The notes under the pieces are model-generated. The model had not been told where the DNA came from and searched no databases. It saw nothing but the letters and a program-made list of their open reading frames with translations. Source: SFWF01 sp045587065 (GTDB lineage: Bacteria > Bacillota > Clostridia > Oscillospirales > Acutalibacteraceae). From it: a stretch of 12,861 bases of DNA. Position numbers and translations under genes: made by a program. Below, one piece after another: positions 1 through 7,039 of this stretch. The DNA lies in contig JAZNBQ010000057.1 of NCBI GenBank assembly GCA_045587065.1, positions 1 to 12,861 on the forward strand. Direction: 5' to 3'. Each line of letters starts with the position of its first letter. The stretch's first letter is position 1.

Positions 1-1332
1 TTTTTTAAGAGATAAATCTTGTTCTGCAATCTTTTTAGCAGTGTAAAACAGAACGTCGGTTGAAGTAAAATGCTCACACATGGCAGGTATAACACCCCAA
101 GAAAGAGCTAACTTCCTCCAGGTACGCTCGTTTGTGGTAAGCCCCAAAATAGGCACAGGCGGGCGAAAACGTGATACCATTCTTGCAGTTTTACCTGAAA
201 GGGAACAAGCAACGATGGCATTTGCGTTAAGGTCTATGGCCATTCCACAGGTAGAGTGAGAAATTGCGTCTACCGAGTTTCTAATTTCAAAAGCGGCATT
301 GTGAAAACGCTTGTTGTAATGAATGTTGTTTTCGGTGGTTTCGGCAATTTCCGCCATAGCCTTAACCGATTCTATAGGGTATTTTCCTGCGGCAGTTTCT
401 CCCGAAAGCATAATTGCACTTGTTCCATCGTAAACGGCATTTGCAACGTCAGAAATTTCTGCTCTGGTAGGACGAGGACTTTTAATCATAGATTCAAGCA
501 TCTCGGTGGCGGTAATAACTCTTTTGCCAAGTAAGCGGCATTTAGTAATAAGCTTTTTCTGAATAGCAGGAAGCATTTTAAATGGAATCTCAACGCCCAT
601 ATCTCCTCGAGCTATCATAATACCGTCACAGGCCTCGCAAATTTCTTCAATGTTATCAAAGCCTGACTGATTTTCAATTTTAGCAATAAGTTCGGTGTTT
701 TCAGCATTTAGCTCTGTAAGATAATTTTGGACGTCAATAAGGTCTTGCTTTTTTGAAACAAAGGAACAGGCAATGTAATCCACTTCGTTTTTAATACCAA
801 AAGCAATATCCTTTTTGTCCTGAAGGGAAAGATATTCCTGCTTCATTACCTTTCCGGGAAAACTCATGCTCTTTCGGTCGGTAAGCTCTCCTCCGATAAT
901 GGTGGTGCAGTAAATATTCGTGTCGTCTGTACTTACAACCTCAAAGGTCAAAAGACCGTTGTTAAGAAGAATTGTATCACCCACTGAAAGCTCAGAAGGC
1001 AAATTTTTGTAGCTTACCGAAACCTTAGTTTCATCACCAATAATATCTTCGGTTGTAAAGGTAAAACTGTCTCCGTCATTAAGGAGAATTTTTTGGTTTT
1101 TAAAGGTTTTAATTCGATATTCCGGACCTTTGGTGTCAAGCATAATGGCAATTGGCATTTTAAGGTCGGAACGAACTTTTTTTATAAGGTCTATTCTTCT
1201 CTGATGGTCCTGGTGGGTTCCGTGAGAAAAATTAAGTCTTGCTACGTTCATACCGGCTTTACATAGACCTGTTAATATTTCTTCGGTCTCACTTGCAGGA
1301 CCGATGGTACAAACTATTTTTGTTTTGCGCAT
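1..1332 (-). CDS. pyk: Pyruvate kinase (partial, C-terminus cut by window edge)
   Basis: Catalyses phosphoenolpyruvate + ADP to pyruvate + ATP, the last step of glycolysis, in the cytoplasm. The minus-strand frame starts with ATG at 1330-1332 (MRKTKIVCTIGP), preceded by GGAGA about 8 bases upstream, and stays open for 444 codons to the window edge. Visible family marks are the N-terminal IVCTIGP; ARLNFSHG (residues 31-38, active-site Arg, Asn, His); LDTKGPE (65-71); the B-domain insert (about 72-165); ELIAKIE with catalytic Lys218 and metal ligand Glu220; MIARGDMGVE with metal ligand Asp244; and ITATEMLESM (273-282), where Glu replaces the more usual Gln. Bacterial pyruvate kinases are about 470-590 residues, so only the end of the C-terminal domain, or an extra PEP-utiliser-like domain, is missing. 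It is the last visible gene of the par-serS unit, 33 bp after serS. Identification is very secure. Confidence 0.97.
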   Translation of the reverse strand, partial: MRKTKIVCTIGPASETEEILTGLCKAGMNVARLNFSHGTHQDHQRRIDLIKKVRSDLKMPIAIMLDTKGPEYRIKTFKNQKILLNDGDSFTFTTEDIIGDETKVSVSYKNLPSELSVGDTILLNNGLLTFEVVSTDDTNIYCTTIIGGELTDRKSMSFPGKVMKQEYLSLQDKKDIAFGIKNEVDYIACSFVSKKQDLIDVQNYLTELNAENTELIAKIENQSGFDNIEEICEACDGIMIARGDMGVEIPFKMLPAIQKKLITKCRLLGKRVITATEMLESMIKSPRPTRAEISDVANAVYDGTSAIMLSGETAAGKYPIESVKAMAEIAETTENNIHYNKRFHNAAFEIRNSVDAISHSTCGMAIDLNANAIVACSLSGKTARMVSRFRPPVPILGLTTNERTWRKLALSWGVIPAMCEHFTSTDVLFYTAKKIAEQDLSLKK

Positions 1333-1365
1333 AATAAGTCTCCAAGTTTTAAGGTGTTAGTATTA

Positions 1366-2637
1366 TTATTTGATAATATCTGTACCCATATACTTTCGGA
1401 GAGCTTCAGGTACTGTAACGGAACCGTCAGCGTTTTGATAGTTTTCTAAAATAGCGGCAACAGTTCTTCCTACTGCAACGCCTGAGCCGTTAAGAGTATG
1501 AACGAACTGAGCCTTATCTTTAGCAGAATTCTTAAATCTGATAGAGCCTCTTCTTGCCTGATAATCTTCAAAGTTTGAGCATGAAGAAATCTCAACGTAT
1601 CTGTTGTAAGAAGGCATCCAAACCTCAATGTCATAGGTTTTAGAAGAAGAAAATCCAAGGTCGCCACTGCACAAGCAAACAACTCTGTAAGGAAGACCAA
1701 GACCTGCTAAAACTCTTTCGGCATCATTTGTTAGTTTTTCAAGTTCTTCGTAAGAATTTTCAGGATTTGCAAATTTAACAAGCTCAACCTTGTTAAACTG
1801 GTGCTGACGAATAAGGCCTCTTGTATCACGACCTGCGCTACCTGCTTCTGCTCTGAAACAAGCTGAATAAGCACAGTATTTTATAGGAAGCTGTGCGCCG
1901 TCCAGAATTTCATCGCGGTGCATATTGGTAACAGGAACCTCTGCGGTAGGAATAAGGAAATATTCTCCATTTGAAAGTTTGAAGGCATCTTCCTCAAACT
2001 TTGGCAACTGACCTGTTGCAGTCATAGATGCGCGGTTCGCCATGAAAGGTGGAAGAATTTCGGTATAACCATACTCGGTATGGGTATCCAGGAAATAACT
2101 GATTATAGCACGTTCGAGTCTTGCACCAAGACCTCTGTAGAAATGGAAACGAGCGCCTGTAACCTTAGCGGCAGTTTCAGGGTCTAAAATGCCAAGATTT
2201 GCACCAATGTCCCAATGAGCCTTTGGTTCAAAATCAAAAGCAGTGGGCTCTAAATGACGACGAATTTCAGGATTGCAACTATCATCTGTGCCTACAGGAA
2301 CGCTTTCGTGAGGAATATTGGGTATGCAAAGCAAAAGCTCTTTTTGTTTTGCTTCCAGTTCGCTAAGTTTTGCGTCATCTTCCTTAATTTTCTCAGAAAG
2401 AACCTTCATTTCTGCAAATATTGCAGAAACGTCCTTGCCTTCCTTTTTGTACTGAGGAATTTTCTTGGAAGCGGCATTTTGCTCTGCCTTTAAGGCTTCT
2501 ACTGCGGCAATTATTTCACGGCGTTTGCCGTCGATTTCTAAAAGCTCGTCTATCTGAGTGTCAAGATTGCCGTTTCGGTTTTTTACCGCCTGCTTAACTC
2601 TTTCAGGGTCGGTTCGTACTGTTTTAATGTCTAACAT
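1366..2637 (-). CDS. serS: Seryl-tRNA synthetase
   Basis: Class II aminoacyl-tRNA synthetase that charges tRNA-Ser with serine using ATP in the cytoplasm. The 423 residues match the usual bacterial length (about 420-430). The N-terminal part (about 25-105) is charged and heptad-like, as expected for the long coiled-coil arm that contacts the tRNA variable arm. The catalytic core shows motif 2 (CFRAEAGSAGRDTRGLIRQH, with the ATP-binding Arg) and motif 3 (SGVAVGRTVAAILENYQ). The start is ATG at 2635-2637. Its Shine-Dalgarno AAGGAGA lies inside the last codons of parB, whose stop is only 5 bp upstream, which suggests translational coupling. The stop is TAA. No T-box leader is possible in such a short gap, so any regulation must act on the upstream operon promoter. 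Confidence 0.97.
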   Translation of the reverse strand: MLDIKTVRTDPERVKQAVKNRNGNLDTQIDELLEIDGKRREIIAAVEALKAEQNAASKKIPQYKKEGKDVSAIFAEMKVLSEKIKEDDAKLSELEAKQKELLLCIPNIPHESVPVGTDDSCNPEIRRHLEPTAFDFEPKAHWDIGANLGILDPETAAKVTGARFHFYRGLGARLERAIISYFLDTHTEYGYTEILPPFMANRASMTATGQLPKFEEDAFKLSNGEYFLIPTAEVPVTNMHRDEILDGAQLPIKYCAYSACFRAEAGSAGRDTRGLIRQHQFNKVELVKFANPENSYEELEKLTNDAERVLAGLGLPYRVVCLCSGDLGFSSSKTYDIEVWMPSYNRYVEISSCSNFEDYQARRGSIRFKNSAKDKAQFVHTLNGSGVAVGRTVAAILENYQNADGSVTVPEALRKYMGTDIIK

Positions 2638-2642
2638 AATAT

Positions 2643-3491
2643 TTATTCTCCTTTAACAAGACGGTGAGCAAAATCTTTAAGTTCCTCATCGCTATAAAAT
2701 TCCAATGTAATAGTGCCTTTGTTTTTACCTGTAGGTGAAATTTTAACCTTTCTCTTAAGCTCTTCTTTTAGAGAAAGCTCTACCTCGGTATAAAAATTGT
2801 TTTTTTGTTGTACAGGCTTTTTAGAAGCGCTGCCTTTAAAAGATTTTATCATAGCTTCAAGTTCTCTTACAGAAGCGCCGCTTAACGCTGCTTTAAAGAG
2901 GGCTTTTCTAAGTTCACTGTTTTTTTCGGCAGAAAGGAGCACCTTTGCGTGACCTTGAGAAATACTGCCTTTTTTAAGTGCTTCGGTTTCTTCAGGACTC
3001 AAATCCAAAAGTCGTAACACGTTGGCAACAGAGGAACGAGATTTGCCCATTGCCGAAGCAACCGCTTCCTGAGTAAGACCGTAGGAAACCATAAGTGAAC
3101 GATAACCCAAGGCTTCTTCTATAGGATTCAAATCTTCACGCTGAAGATTTTCTATAAGAGCAACCTCTTTAACCTCACGCTCTTCCATATCTCTTATAAT
3201 AACAGGAACAGTGCGAAGCTCAGCCATATTACAAGCGCGCCAACGACGTTCTCCTGCAATAATTTCATAGCCGCCGCCTGTTTTTGTGCGGACTATTATA
3301 GGCTGTAAAAGACCATGCTTTTTGATAGATTCTGAAAGTTCAATTAAAGCATCGTTATCAAAAGCTTTACGAGGCTGGTCGCGGTTAGGCTCAATTTCCG
3401 AGAGCATAACCTCTGTGACGGTTCTTTCTTCTTTGTTTTCTCCAAAGAGGGAGTCAAGACCTCTTCCCAGGCCACCTTTTTTAGTTGCCAC
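2643..3491 (-). CDS. parB: Chromosome-partitioning protein ParB (Spo0J family)
   Basis: DNA-binding CTPase clamp that loads at parS sites near the origin, spreads along DNA, recruits SMC and works with ParA in chromosome segregation. The 282-residue protein has the conserved N-terminal LGRGLDSLFG (8-17), the segment that usually stimulates ParA. The ParB/Sulfiredoxin-like N-terminal domain carries GERRWRA (80-86) and ENLQRE (114-119), the CTP-binding motifs. A helix-turn-helix region follows (about 137-160, GLTQEAVASAMGKSRSSVAN), and a C-terminal dimerisation domain ends in a lysine-rich tail. The start is GTG at 3489-3491, supported by AGGAGG about 9 bases upstream, which overlaps the end of parA. 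The stop TAA lies 5 bp before serS. It forms a pair with parA. No canonical parS (TGTTTCACGTGAAACA) was seen in the window. Confidence 0.96.
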   Translation of the reverse strand: MATKKGGLGRGLDSLFGENKEERTVTEVMLSEIEPNRDQPRKAFDNDALIELSESIKKHGLLQPIIVRTKTGGGYEIIAGERRWRACNMAELRTVPVIIRDMEEREVKEVALIENLQREDLNPIEEALGYRSLMVSYGLTQEAVASAMGKSRSSVANVLRLLDLSPEETEALKKGSISQGHAKVLLSAEKNSELRKALFKAALSGASVRELEAMIKSFKGSASKKPVQQKNNFYTEVELSLKEELKRKVKISPTGKNKGTITLEFYSDEELKDFAHRLVKGE

Positions 3492-3496
3492 TATTA

Positions 3497-4264
3497 TTAC
3501 CTCCTGTTCCTTTTAATAAATTCTTTTGCCAAAGTATCATAAGCAATAGCACCCTTGTTTCTAGGGTCGTAATACTGAATTGGCATACCATAGCTTGGAG
3601 CCTCTGAAAGTCTTACTGCGCGAGGAATTGCAGTGGAAAAAAGTTCTTTTGCAAAGAACTTTTTAACCTCAGAAACAACCTGTTGAGTAAGGTTAAGTCT
3701 GCCGTCAAACATTGTAAGCAAAATGCCTTCCAGCTCTAAGTTAGGGTTATAAAGCCGCTTTACTTGTCTTACCGACGCCATTAACTGTGATAGCCCTTCA
3801 AGTGCAAAATATTCGCACTGAATGGGAACAAGAACAGTATCGGATGCGCAAAGTGAGTTTATTGTAATGAGTCCCAGGGAAGGGGGACAGTCGATGAAAA
3901 TAAAATCATAATTATCTCTTATTTCAGCAAGGGCGTTTTTAAGCTGAGACTCTCGGTTTTCAATAGAAATCAGTTCAACCTCTGCTCCTGCTAAATCCAT
4001 ATTGCAGGGAATAACGTCTACGTTTTTAAATTCACTTTTTATTATTGCAGAGGGAGCTTTGTTTTTGCCAATAAGCAAATCATAAACCGAGGCATAAAGG
4101 CCCTGCTTTTTTATACCGTATGCACTTGTGGTATTTCCTTGTGGGTCGGCATCAATTACTAAAACTTTTTTACCCATTTTACCGATGCCTGCCGAAAGAT
4201 TAACTGCCGTTGTGGTTTTGCCAACGCCACCTTTTTGGTTAACAACCGAAATAATCTTTCCCAT
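3497..4264 (-). CDS. parA: Chromosome-partitioning ATPase ParA (Soj family)
   Basis: Deviant Walker-type ATPase that binds nucleoid DNA as an ATP dimer and is released by ParB; in spore formers it also influences DnaA. The 255-residue protein begins MGKIISVVNQKGGVGKTT, the deviant Walker A (KGGVGKTT, 11-18) with the signature lysine. VLVIDADPQGN follows (34-44, Walker A' aspartates), then FIFIDCPPSLG (121-131, Walker B). It lacks the extra N-terminal helix-turn-helix of plasmid type Ia ParA, so it is the chromosomal Soj type. The start ATG at 4262-4264 has AGGAGG six bases upstream. The gene ends TAA, with the parB ribosome site formed by its last codons. It lies 30 bp downstream of the esterase pair and is probably co-transcribed with it. 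Confidence 0.96.
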   Translation of the reverse strand: MGKIISVVNQKGGVGKTTTAVNLSAGIGKMGKKVLVIDADPQGNTTSAYGIKKQGLYASVYDLLIGKNKAPSAIIKSEFKNVDVIPCNMDLAGAEVELISIENRESQLKNALAEIRDNYDFIFIDCPPSLGLITINSLCASDTVLVPIQCEYFALEGLSQLMASVRQVKRLYNPNLELEGILLTMFDGRLNLTQQVVSEVKKFFAKELFSTAIPRAVRLSEAPSYGMPIQYYDPRNKGAIAYDTLAKEFIKRNRR

Positions 4265-4294
4265 TGGGTGCCTCCTATTTTTGTAGAATAATTT

Positions 4295-5152
4295 TTAAAG
4301 GGTACTTAAATATTTTGCTCTTGGCATAGAGGTTTTGTCCTTTTCTGCGTTATAGAAAAGTCTCTTTAGCCAGTTTACAGATAAATTAAACCAAGCGGCA
4401 ACGTCTTTGTCTCCACCATCGGCACAAACGTCTGCGGTTGAAAGGGAGAGACCATGAAAACCATTGGGGTAAATATGCATCTCAAACGGAATGTCCTTCT
4501 CTTCCAAAGCGAGTGCAAATTTAATAGAGTCTGCAACAGGTACGGCATCGTCTCTAAAGGTGTGAAACAAAAACGCAGGAGGAGTATCTTTTGTTACGTT
4601 AACCTGCAAATTAAGTTCTTTGTATGCCCACTCCCGGTCGTTGCTGCCGATGATGCGATTTAGAGCACCTCGTTCCATCCAAGAGGTAGAAATTACAGGG
4701 TATCCGAGAATTAAAGCATTAGGCTTATTTTCTCCATTTTTGTAGCCTGTTTTTTCCGTGATATAATCTGCGTTCCAATGAACTCCCAAAGAAGCGGCAA
4801 GATGTCCGCCTGCCGAGAAACCGCAAATTGCAATGTTATCTGCAATAACACCAAACTTTTCTGCATTTTCTCTTATATATGCTATAGCTTGGCTCAGTTC
4901 CAATAAAGGTCTTGGGAATTCGGCTTTTTCTCCTAAAGAATAATAGAAAATAAAGGCGTTAAATCCGGCAGCAAGGTAACCTAAGGCTACAGGGTCTGCC
5001 TCTCGGTCGGAGCAAATGCTATAACCACCGCCCGGACAAATAACTACTGCAGGGCGCTCTTTCCTATAAGGCATTTCGTGAGAATATTCGTGAAGATAAC
5101 ATTCAAGTCTTACACTTTTATCTTCACTGAAATAAACGGTTTCTTTAATCAT
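4295..5152 (-). CDS. Alpha/beta-hydrolase esterase, copy 1 (acetyl-xylan/feruloyl esterase-like)
   Basis: Predicted serine esterase of the alpha/beta-hydrolase fold, 285 residues, without signal peptide or membrane segment, so cytoplasmic. The catalytic triad can be proposed from the sequence: Ser113 in GFSAGGH (111-117), Asp201 in HTFRD, and His233 in NGFHGLSL. CPGGGY (39-44) stands in for the HGGG oxyanion-hole loop. This layout resembles small intracellular xylan/acetyl esterases (BD-FAE or Axe-like) that remove acyl groups from imported sugars; the actual substrate cannot be read from sequence. It is a tandem paralogue of the next gene upstream, with the two starting 5 and 17 bp inside near-identical N-terminal coding sequence. 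Its own ribosome site is weak (only AAGAAAGA), suggesting it relies on translation of copy 2. The stop is TAA, 30 bp before parA. Confidence 0.85.
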   Translation of the reverse strand: MIKETVYFSEDKSVRLECYLHEYSHEMPYRKERPAVVICPGGGYSICSDREADPVALGYLAAGFNAFIFYYSLGEKAEFPRPLLELSQAIAYIRENAEKFGVIADNIAICGFSAGGHLAASLGVHWNADYITEKTGYKNGENKPNALILGYPVISTSWMERGALNRIIGSNDREWAYKELNLQVNVTKDTPPAFLFHTFRDDAVPVADSIKFALALEEKDIPFEMHIYPNGFHGLSLSTADVCADGGDKDVAAWFNLSVNWLKRLFYNAEKDKTSMPRAKYLSTL

Positions 5153-5168
5153 AAAATTTCAATCTTTC

Positions 5169-6041
5169 TTAAAGCTCACTTAAATATTTTGCTCTGGGCA
5201 TAGAAGGTTTGTCCTTTTCTGCATTATAGAAAAGTCTTTTTAGCCAGTTAACAGAAGCAGGAAACCACGCCGCTGCATCACTATCTCCGCCGTCGGCACA
5301 AACGTCCGAATTGGAAAGGGAAAGTCCGTGTGGGCCATTGGGGTAAACATGCATTTCAAAAGGAACGTCTTTTTCCTCAAGGGCCAATGCAAATTGAAGT
5401 GAATCCTTAATAGGTACAATATGGTCGTTAAAGGTATGGAAAATGAAAGTAGGGGGAGTTGTCTCTTTCACACAGGTGTGAAGATTAAATTCCTTATACA
5501 TTTTTTCCTTTTCTTCGGTACCCAGCAATAGATTCATATCATCATATAACTCCGGGGTATCTTCAAAACAGGATGCGGAAATAACAGGGTAGCCAAGAAC
5601 TAAAGCGTTAGGTTTGTTTTCTCCGTTTTTAAAGCCTGTTTTTTCTATAACGTAATCTTCTTGCCAATGAACACCCAAAGAAGCTGCAAGATGACCGCCT
5701 GCCGAGAAACCGCAAATTGCAATGTTATCTGATATAACGCCGAAATTTTCTGAATTTTCTCTTATAAAGGCTACTGCCTGGCTAAGCTCACACAAAGGGC
5801 CTGGGTAAAGAGCCTTTTCTTTAACTGAGTAATAAAAAACAAAAGCGTTAAATCCTGCAGCAAGATAGCCAAAAGCAATAGGGTCGGCCTCTCTTGCAGA
5901 AAGAAAACGATAACCACCACCCGGACAAACAATTACCGCAGGGCGTTCTTTTTTATAAGGCATTTCGTGAGAATATTCGTGAAGATAACATTCAAGTCTT
6001 ACGCTTTTGTCTTCACTAAAATAAATAGTTTCTTTAATCAT
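5169..6041 (-). CDS. Alpha/beta-hydrolase esterase, copy 2 (acetyl-xylan/feruloyl esterase-like)
   Basis: Predicted cytoplasmic serine esterase, 290 residues, the first gene of the minus-strand unit. The triad candidates are Ser113 (GFSAGGH), Asp206 (HTFND) and His238 (NGPHGLSL), with CPGGGY at 39-44 as oxyanion loop. It is very close to copy 1 at both ends: MIKET.YFSEDKSVRLECYL at the start and SMPRAKYLS.L at the end. It differs mainly around residues 156-180, where it carries about five extra residues, a loop position that often shapes the substrate pocket in this fold. That pattern fits gene duplication followed by substrate divergence. The start ATG 6039-6041 has GAGAGG about 9 bases upstream, and a candidate promoter lies at 6066-6093. 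The stop is TAA. Substrate is unknown; acetylated or feruloylated sugars are the family guess. Confidence 0.85.
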   Translation of the reverse strand: MIKETIYFSEDKSVRLECYLHEYSHEMPYKKERPAVIVCPGGGYRFLSAREADPIAFGYLAAGFNAFVFYYSVKEKALYPGPLCELSQAVAFIRENSENFGVISDNIAICGFSAGGHLAASLGVHWQEDYVIEKTGFKNGENKPNALVLGYPVISASCFEDTPELYDDMNLLLGTEEKEKMYKEFNLHTCVKETTPPTFIFHTFNDHIVPIKDSLQFALALEEKDVPFEMHVYPNGPHGLSLSNSDVCADGGDSDAAAWFPASVNWLKRLFYNAEKDKPSMPRAKYLSEL

Positions 6042-6065
6042 AAGGGGTTTCCTCTCTGATTTTTA

Positions 6066-6093
6066 GCTTTATTTCTTCTAAACACAAGGTCAA
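6066..6093 (-). promoter_or_regulatory. Candidate promoter for the esterase-parAB-serS unit
   Basis: On the minus strand, TTGACC (6088-6093) matches five of six bases of the sigma-A -35 box. It is followed after 16 bases by TAAAGC (6066-6071), a poor -10. The -35 is convincing and the -10 is not; a neighbouring AT-rich hexamer may be the true -10. The position about 25 bases ahead of the first start codon is sensible, and no promoter-like gap exists further inside the unit. Confidence 0.4.
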
Positions 6094-6099
6094 CTCTCA

Positions 6100-6105
6100 T
6101 ATAAT
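6100..6105 (+). promoter_or_regulatory. Candidate -10 box for the M14 peptidase gene
   Basis: A perfect TATAAT lies about 30 bases before the preferred ATG at 6137. No good -35 is found 16-18 bases upstream, so an activator may be needed or the match may be chance in AT-rich DNA. It sits back to back with the candidate esterase promoter, so the two divergent units may share control. Confidence 0.4.
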
Positions 6106-6136
6106 CAAATAAATCATAGTGAAAGAGAGAAGTCTT

Positions 6137-7039
6137 ATGGAATTGCCGAAAGAAATAAGGGTATTTGATTATTTTGAAACGTTAAAATTCATTCAAATGT
6201 TAAGGGAAGAATATTCTTTCCTCCATGTAGAAAGCATTGGCAAAAGCGTCCTTGGAAGAGATATATTCTCTCTTCGTATTGGAAGAGCAAAGGAATACGT
6301 GCTCTTTGCCGCCGCTTTTCACGGAAGTGAATATATTACCAACGCTTTAATGCTTACTTTTTGTCACGAGCTTTGCCGTGCTATAGCAGATGACGATAAT
6401 ATAGAAGGACTTAACGTCCGCAGAGCAATGTACGGCAGAGGCCTTATAATAGTTCCTCTGGTAAACCCTGACGGATGTGAAATTTCCATTCACGGCAAAG
6501 GAGGGTGTATAGGAAACTACTCTTTTATAAACCGTATTAGCAACGGAGATTTAATCCATTTTAACGCCAACGCAAGAGGGGTTGACATTAACCACAATTT
6601 TAATGCCGGTTGGGAAACGCTAAGGGACCTTGAACGCAAAAGCCAGATTTACGGCCCTGCTAAAACCCGCTTTGGAGGCTATTTCCCTGAAAGCGAACCT
6701 GAGACCATAGCTATTTGCAATCTTTGCAGACAAAAGGTCATTCGTCATGCTGTTGCGTTTCATTCTCAAGGGGAGGTAATCTATCCACCCGAGGGAGATA
6801 ATCCTCCTAAAAGAAGCGAGAAGATGTCTGAAATAATGGCGGCATCTTCAGGCTATATTATAGATAAACCTCAGGGCCTTGCAGTGGGTGGAGGTTTTAA
6901 AGATTGGTTTGTAAAAGAGTTTAACCGCCCTGCTTTTACAGTAGAAGTAGGGTTGGGAGAAAACCCTTTGCCGCCAAGTGATTATCTTAAAACATATCAC
7001 ATAATAAGAGAAATGCTAATGCTCTCTGCCATTATGTAG
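6137..7039 (+). CDS. M14-family zinc carboxypeptidase-like peptidase
   Basis: Probable zinc metallopeptidase of the carboxypeptidase A superfamily (M14). Gram-positive relatives of this size include gamma-D-glutamyl-diaminopimelate peptidases that trim muropeptides. Numbered from the ATG at 6137 (300 residues), the zinc ligands are His62 and Glu65 in FHGSE and His209 in FHSQGE. VNPDGCE (109-115) and ARGVDINHNF (146-155) carry the substrate-binding residues, and Glu270 in FTVEVG is the expected catalytic glutamate. No signal peptide or LysM domain is seen, so it would act in the cytoplasm, for example in cell-wall peptide recycling. The ATG at 6137 is chosen because AGAGAGAAG lies just upstream; a GTG at 6119 in the same frame would add six residues but has no ribosome site. 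It is the only plus-strand host gene and overlaps the 3' end of rarA by 24 bp, leaving no room for a terminator. The stop is TAG. Confidence 0.88.
   Translation: MELPKEIRVFDYFETLKFIQMLREEYSFLHVESIGKSVLGRDIFSLRIGRAKEYVLFAAAFHGSEYITNALMLTFCHELCRAIADDDNIEGLNVRRAMYGRGLIIVPLVNPDGCEISIHGKGGCIGNYSFINRISNGDLIHFNANARGVDINHNFNAGWETLRDLERKSQIYGPAKTRFGGYFPESEPETIAICNLCRQKVIRHAVAFHSQGEVIYPPEGDNPPKRSEKMSEIMAASSGYIIDKPQGLAVGGGFKDWFVKEFNRPAFTVEVGLGENPLPPSDYLKTYHIIREMLMLSAIM

Larger units (their letters stand above)
4295..6041 (-). repeat. Tandem gene duplication (two esterase copies)
   Basis: Two head-to-tail coding copies separated by 16 bp. DNA identity is highest at the first about 100 bases of each gene (upstream ends at 5152 and 6041) and at the last about 70 bases (near 4300-4370 and 5175-5240). 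The region coding residues 156-190 has diverged and changed length. This is seen directly by aligning the two copies by eye. Confidence 0.85.

Noticed and set aside
256..534. 92-codon plus-strand frame
   Set aside because: It lies antisense within pyruvate kinase, which has full family motifs; low-complexity composition and no ribosome site.
2638..2642. T-box or other leader for serS
   Set aside because: Only five bases separate parB and serS, and the region before parB is coding, so no leader can fit.
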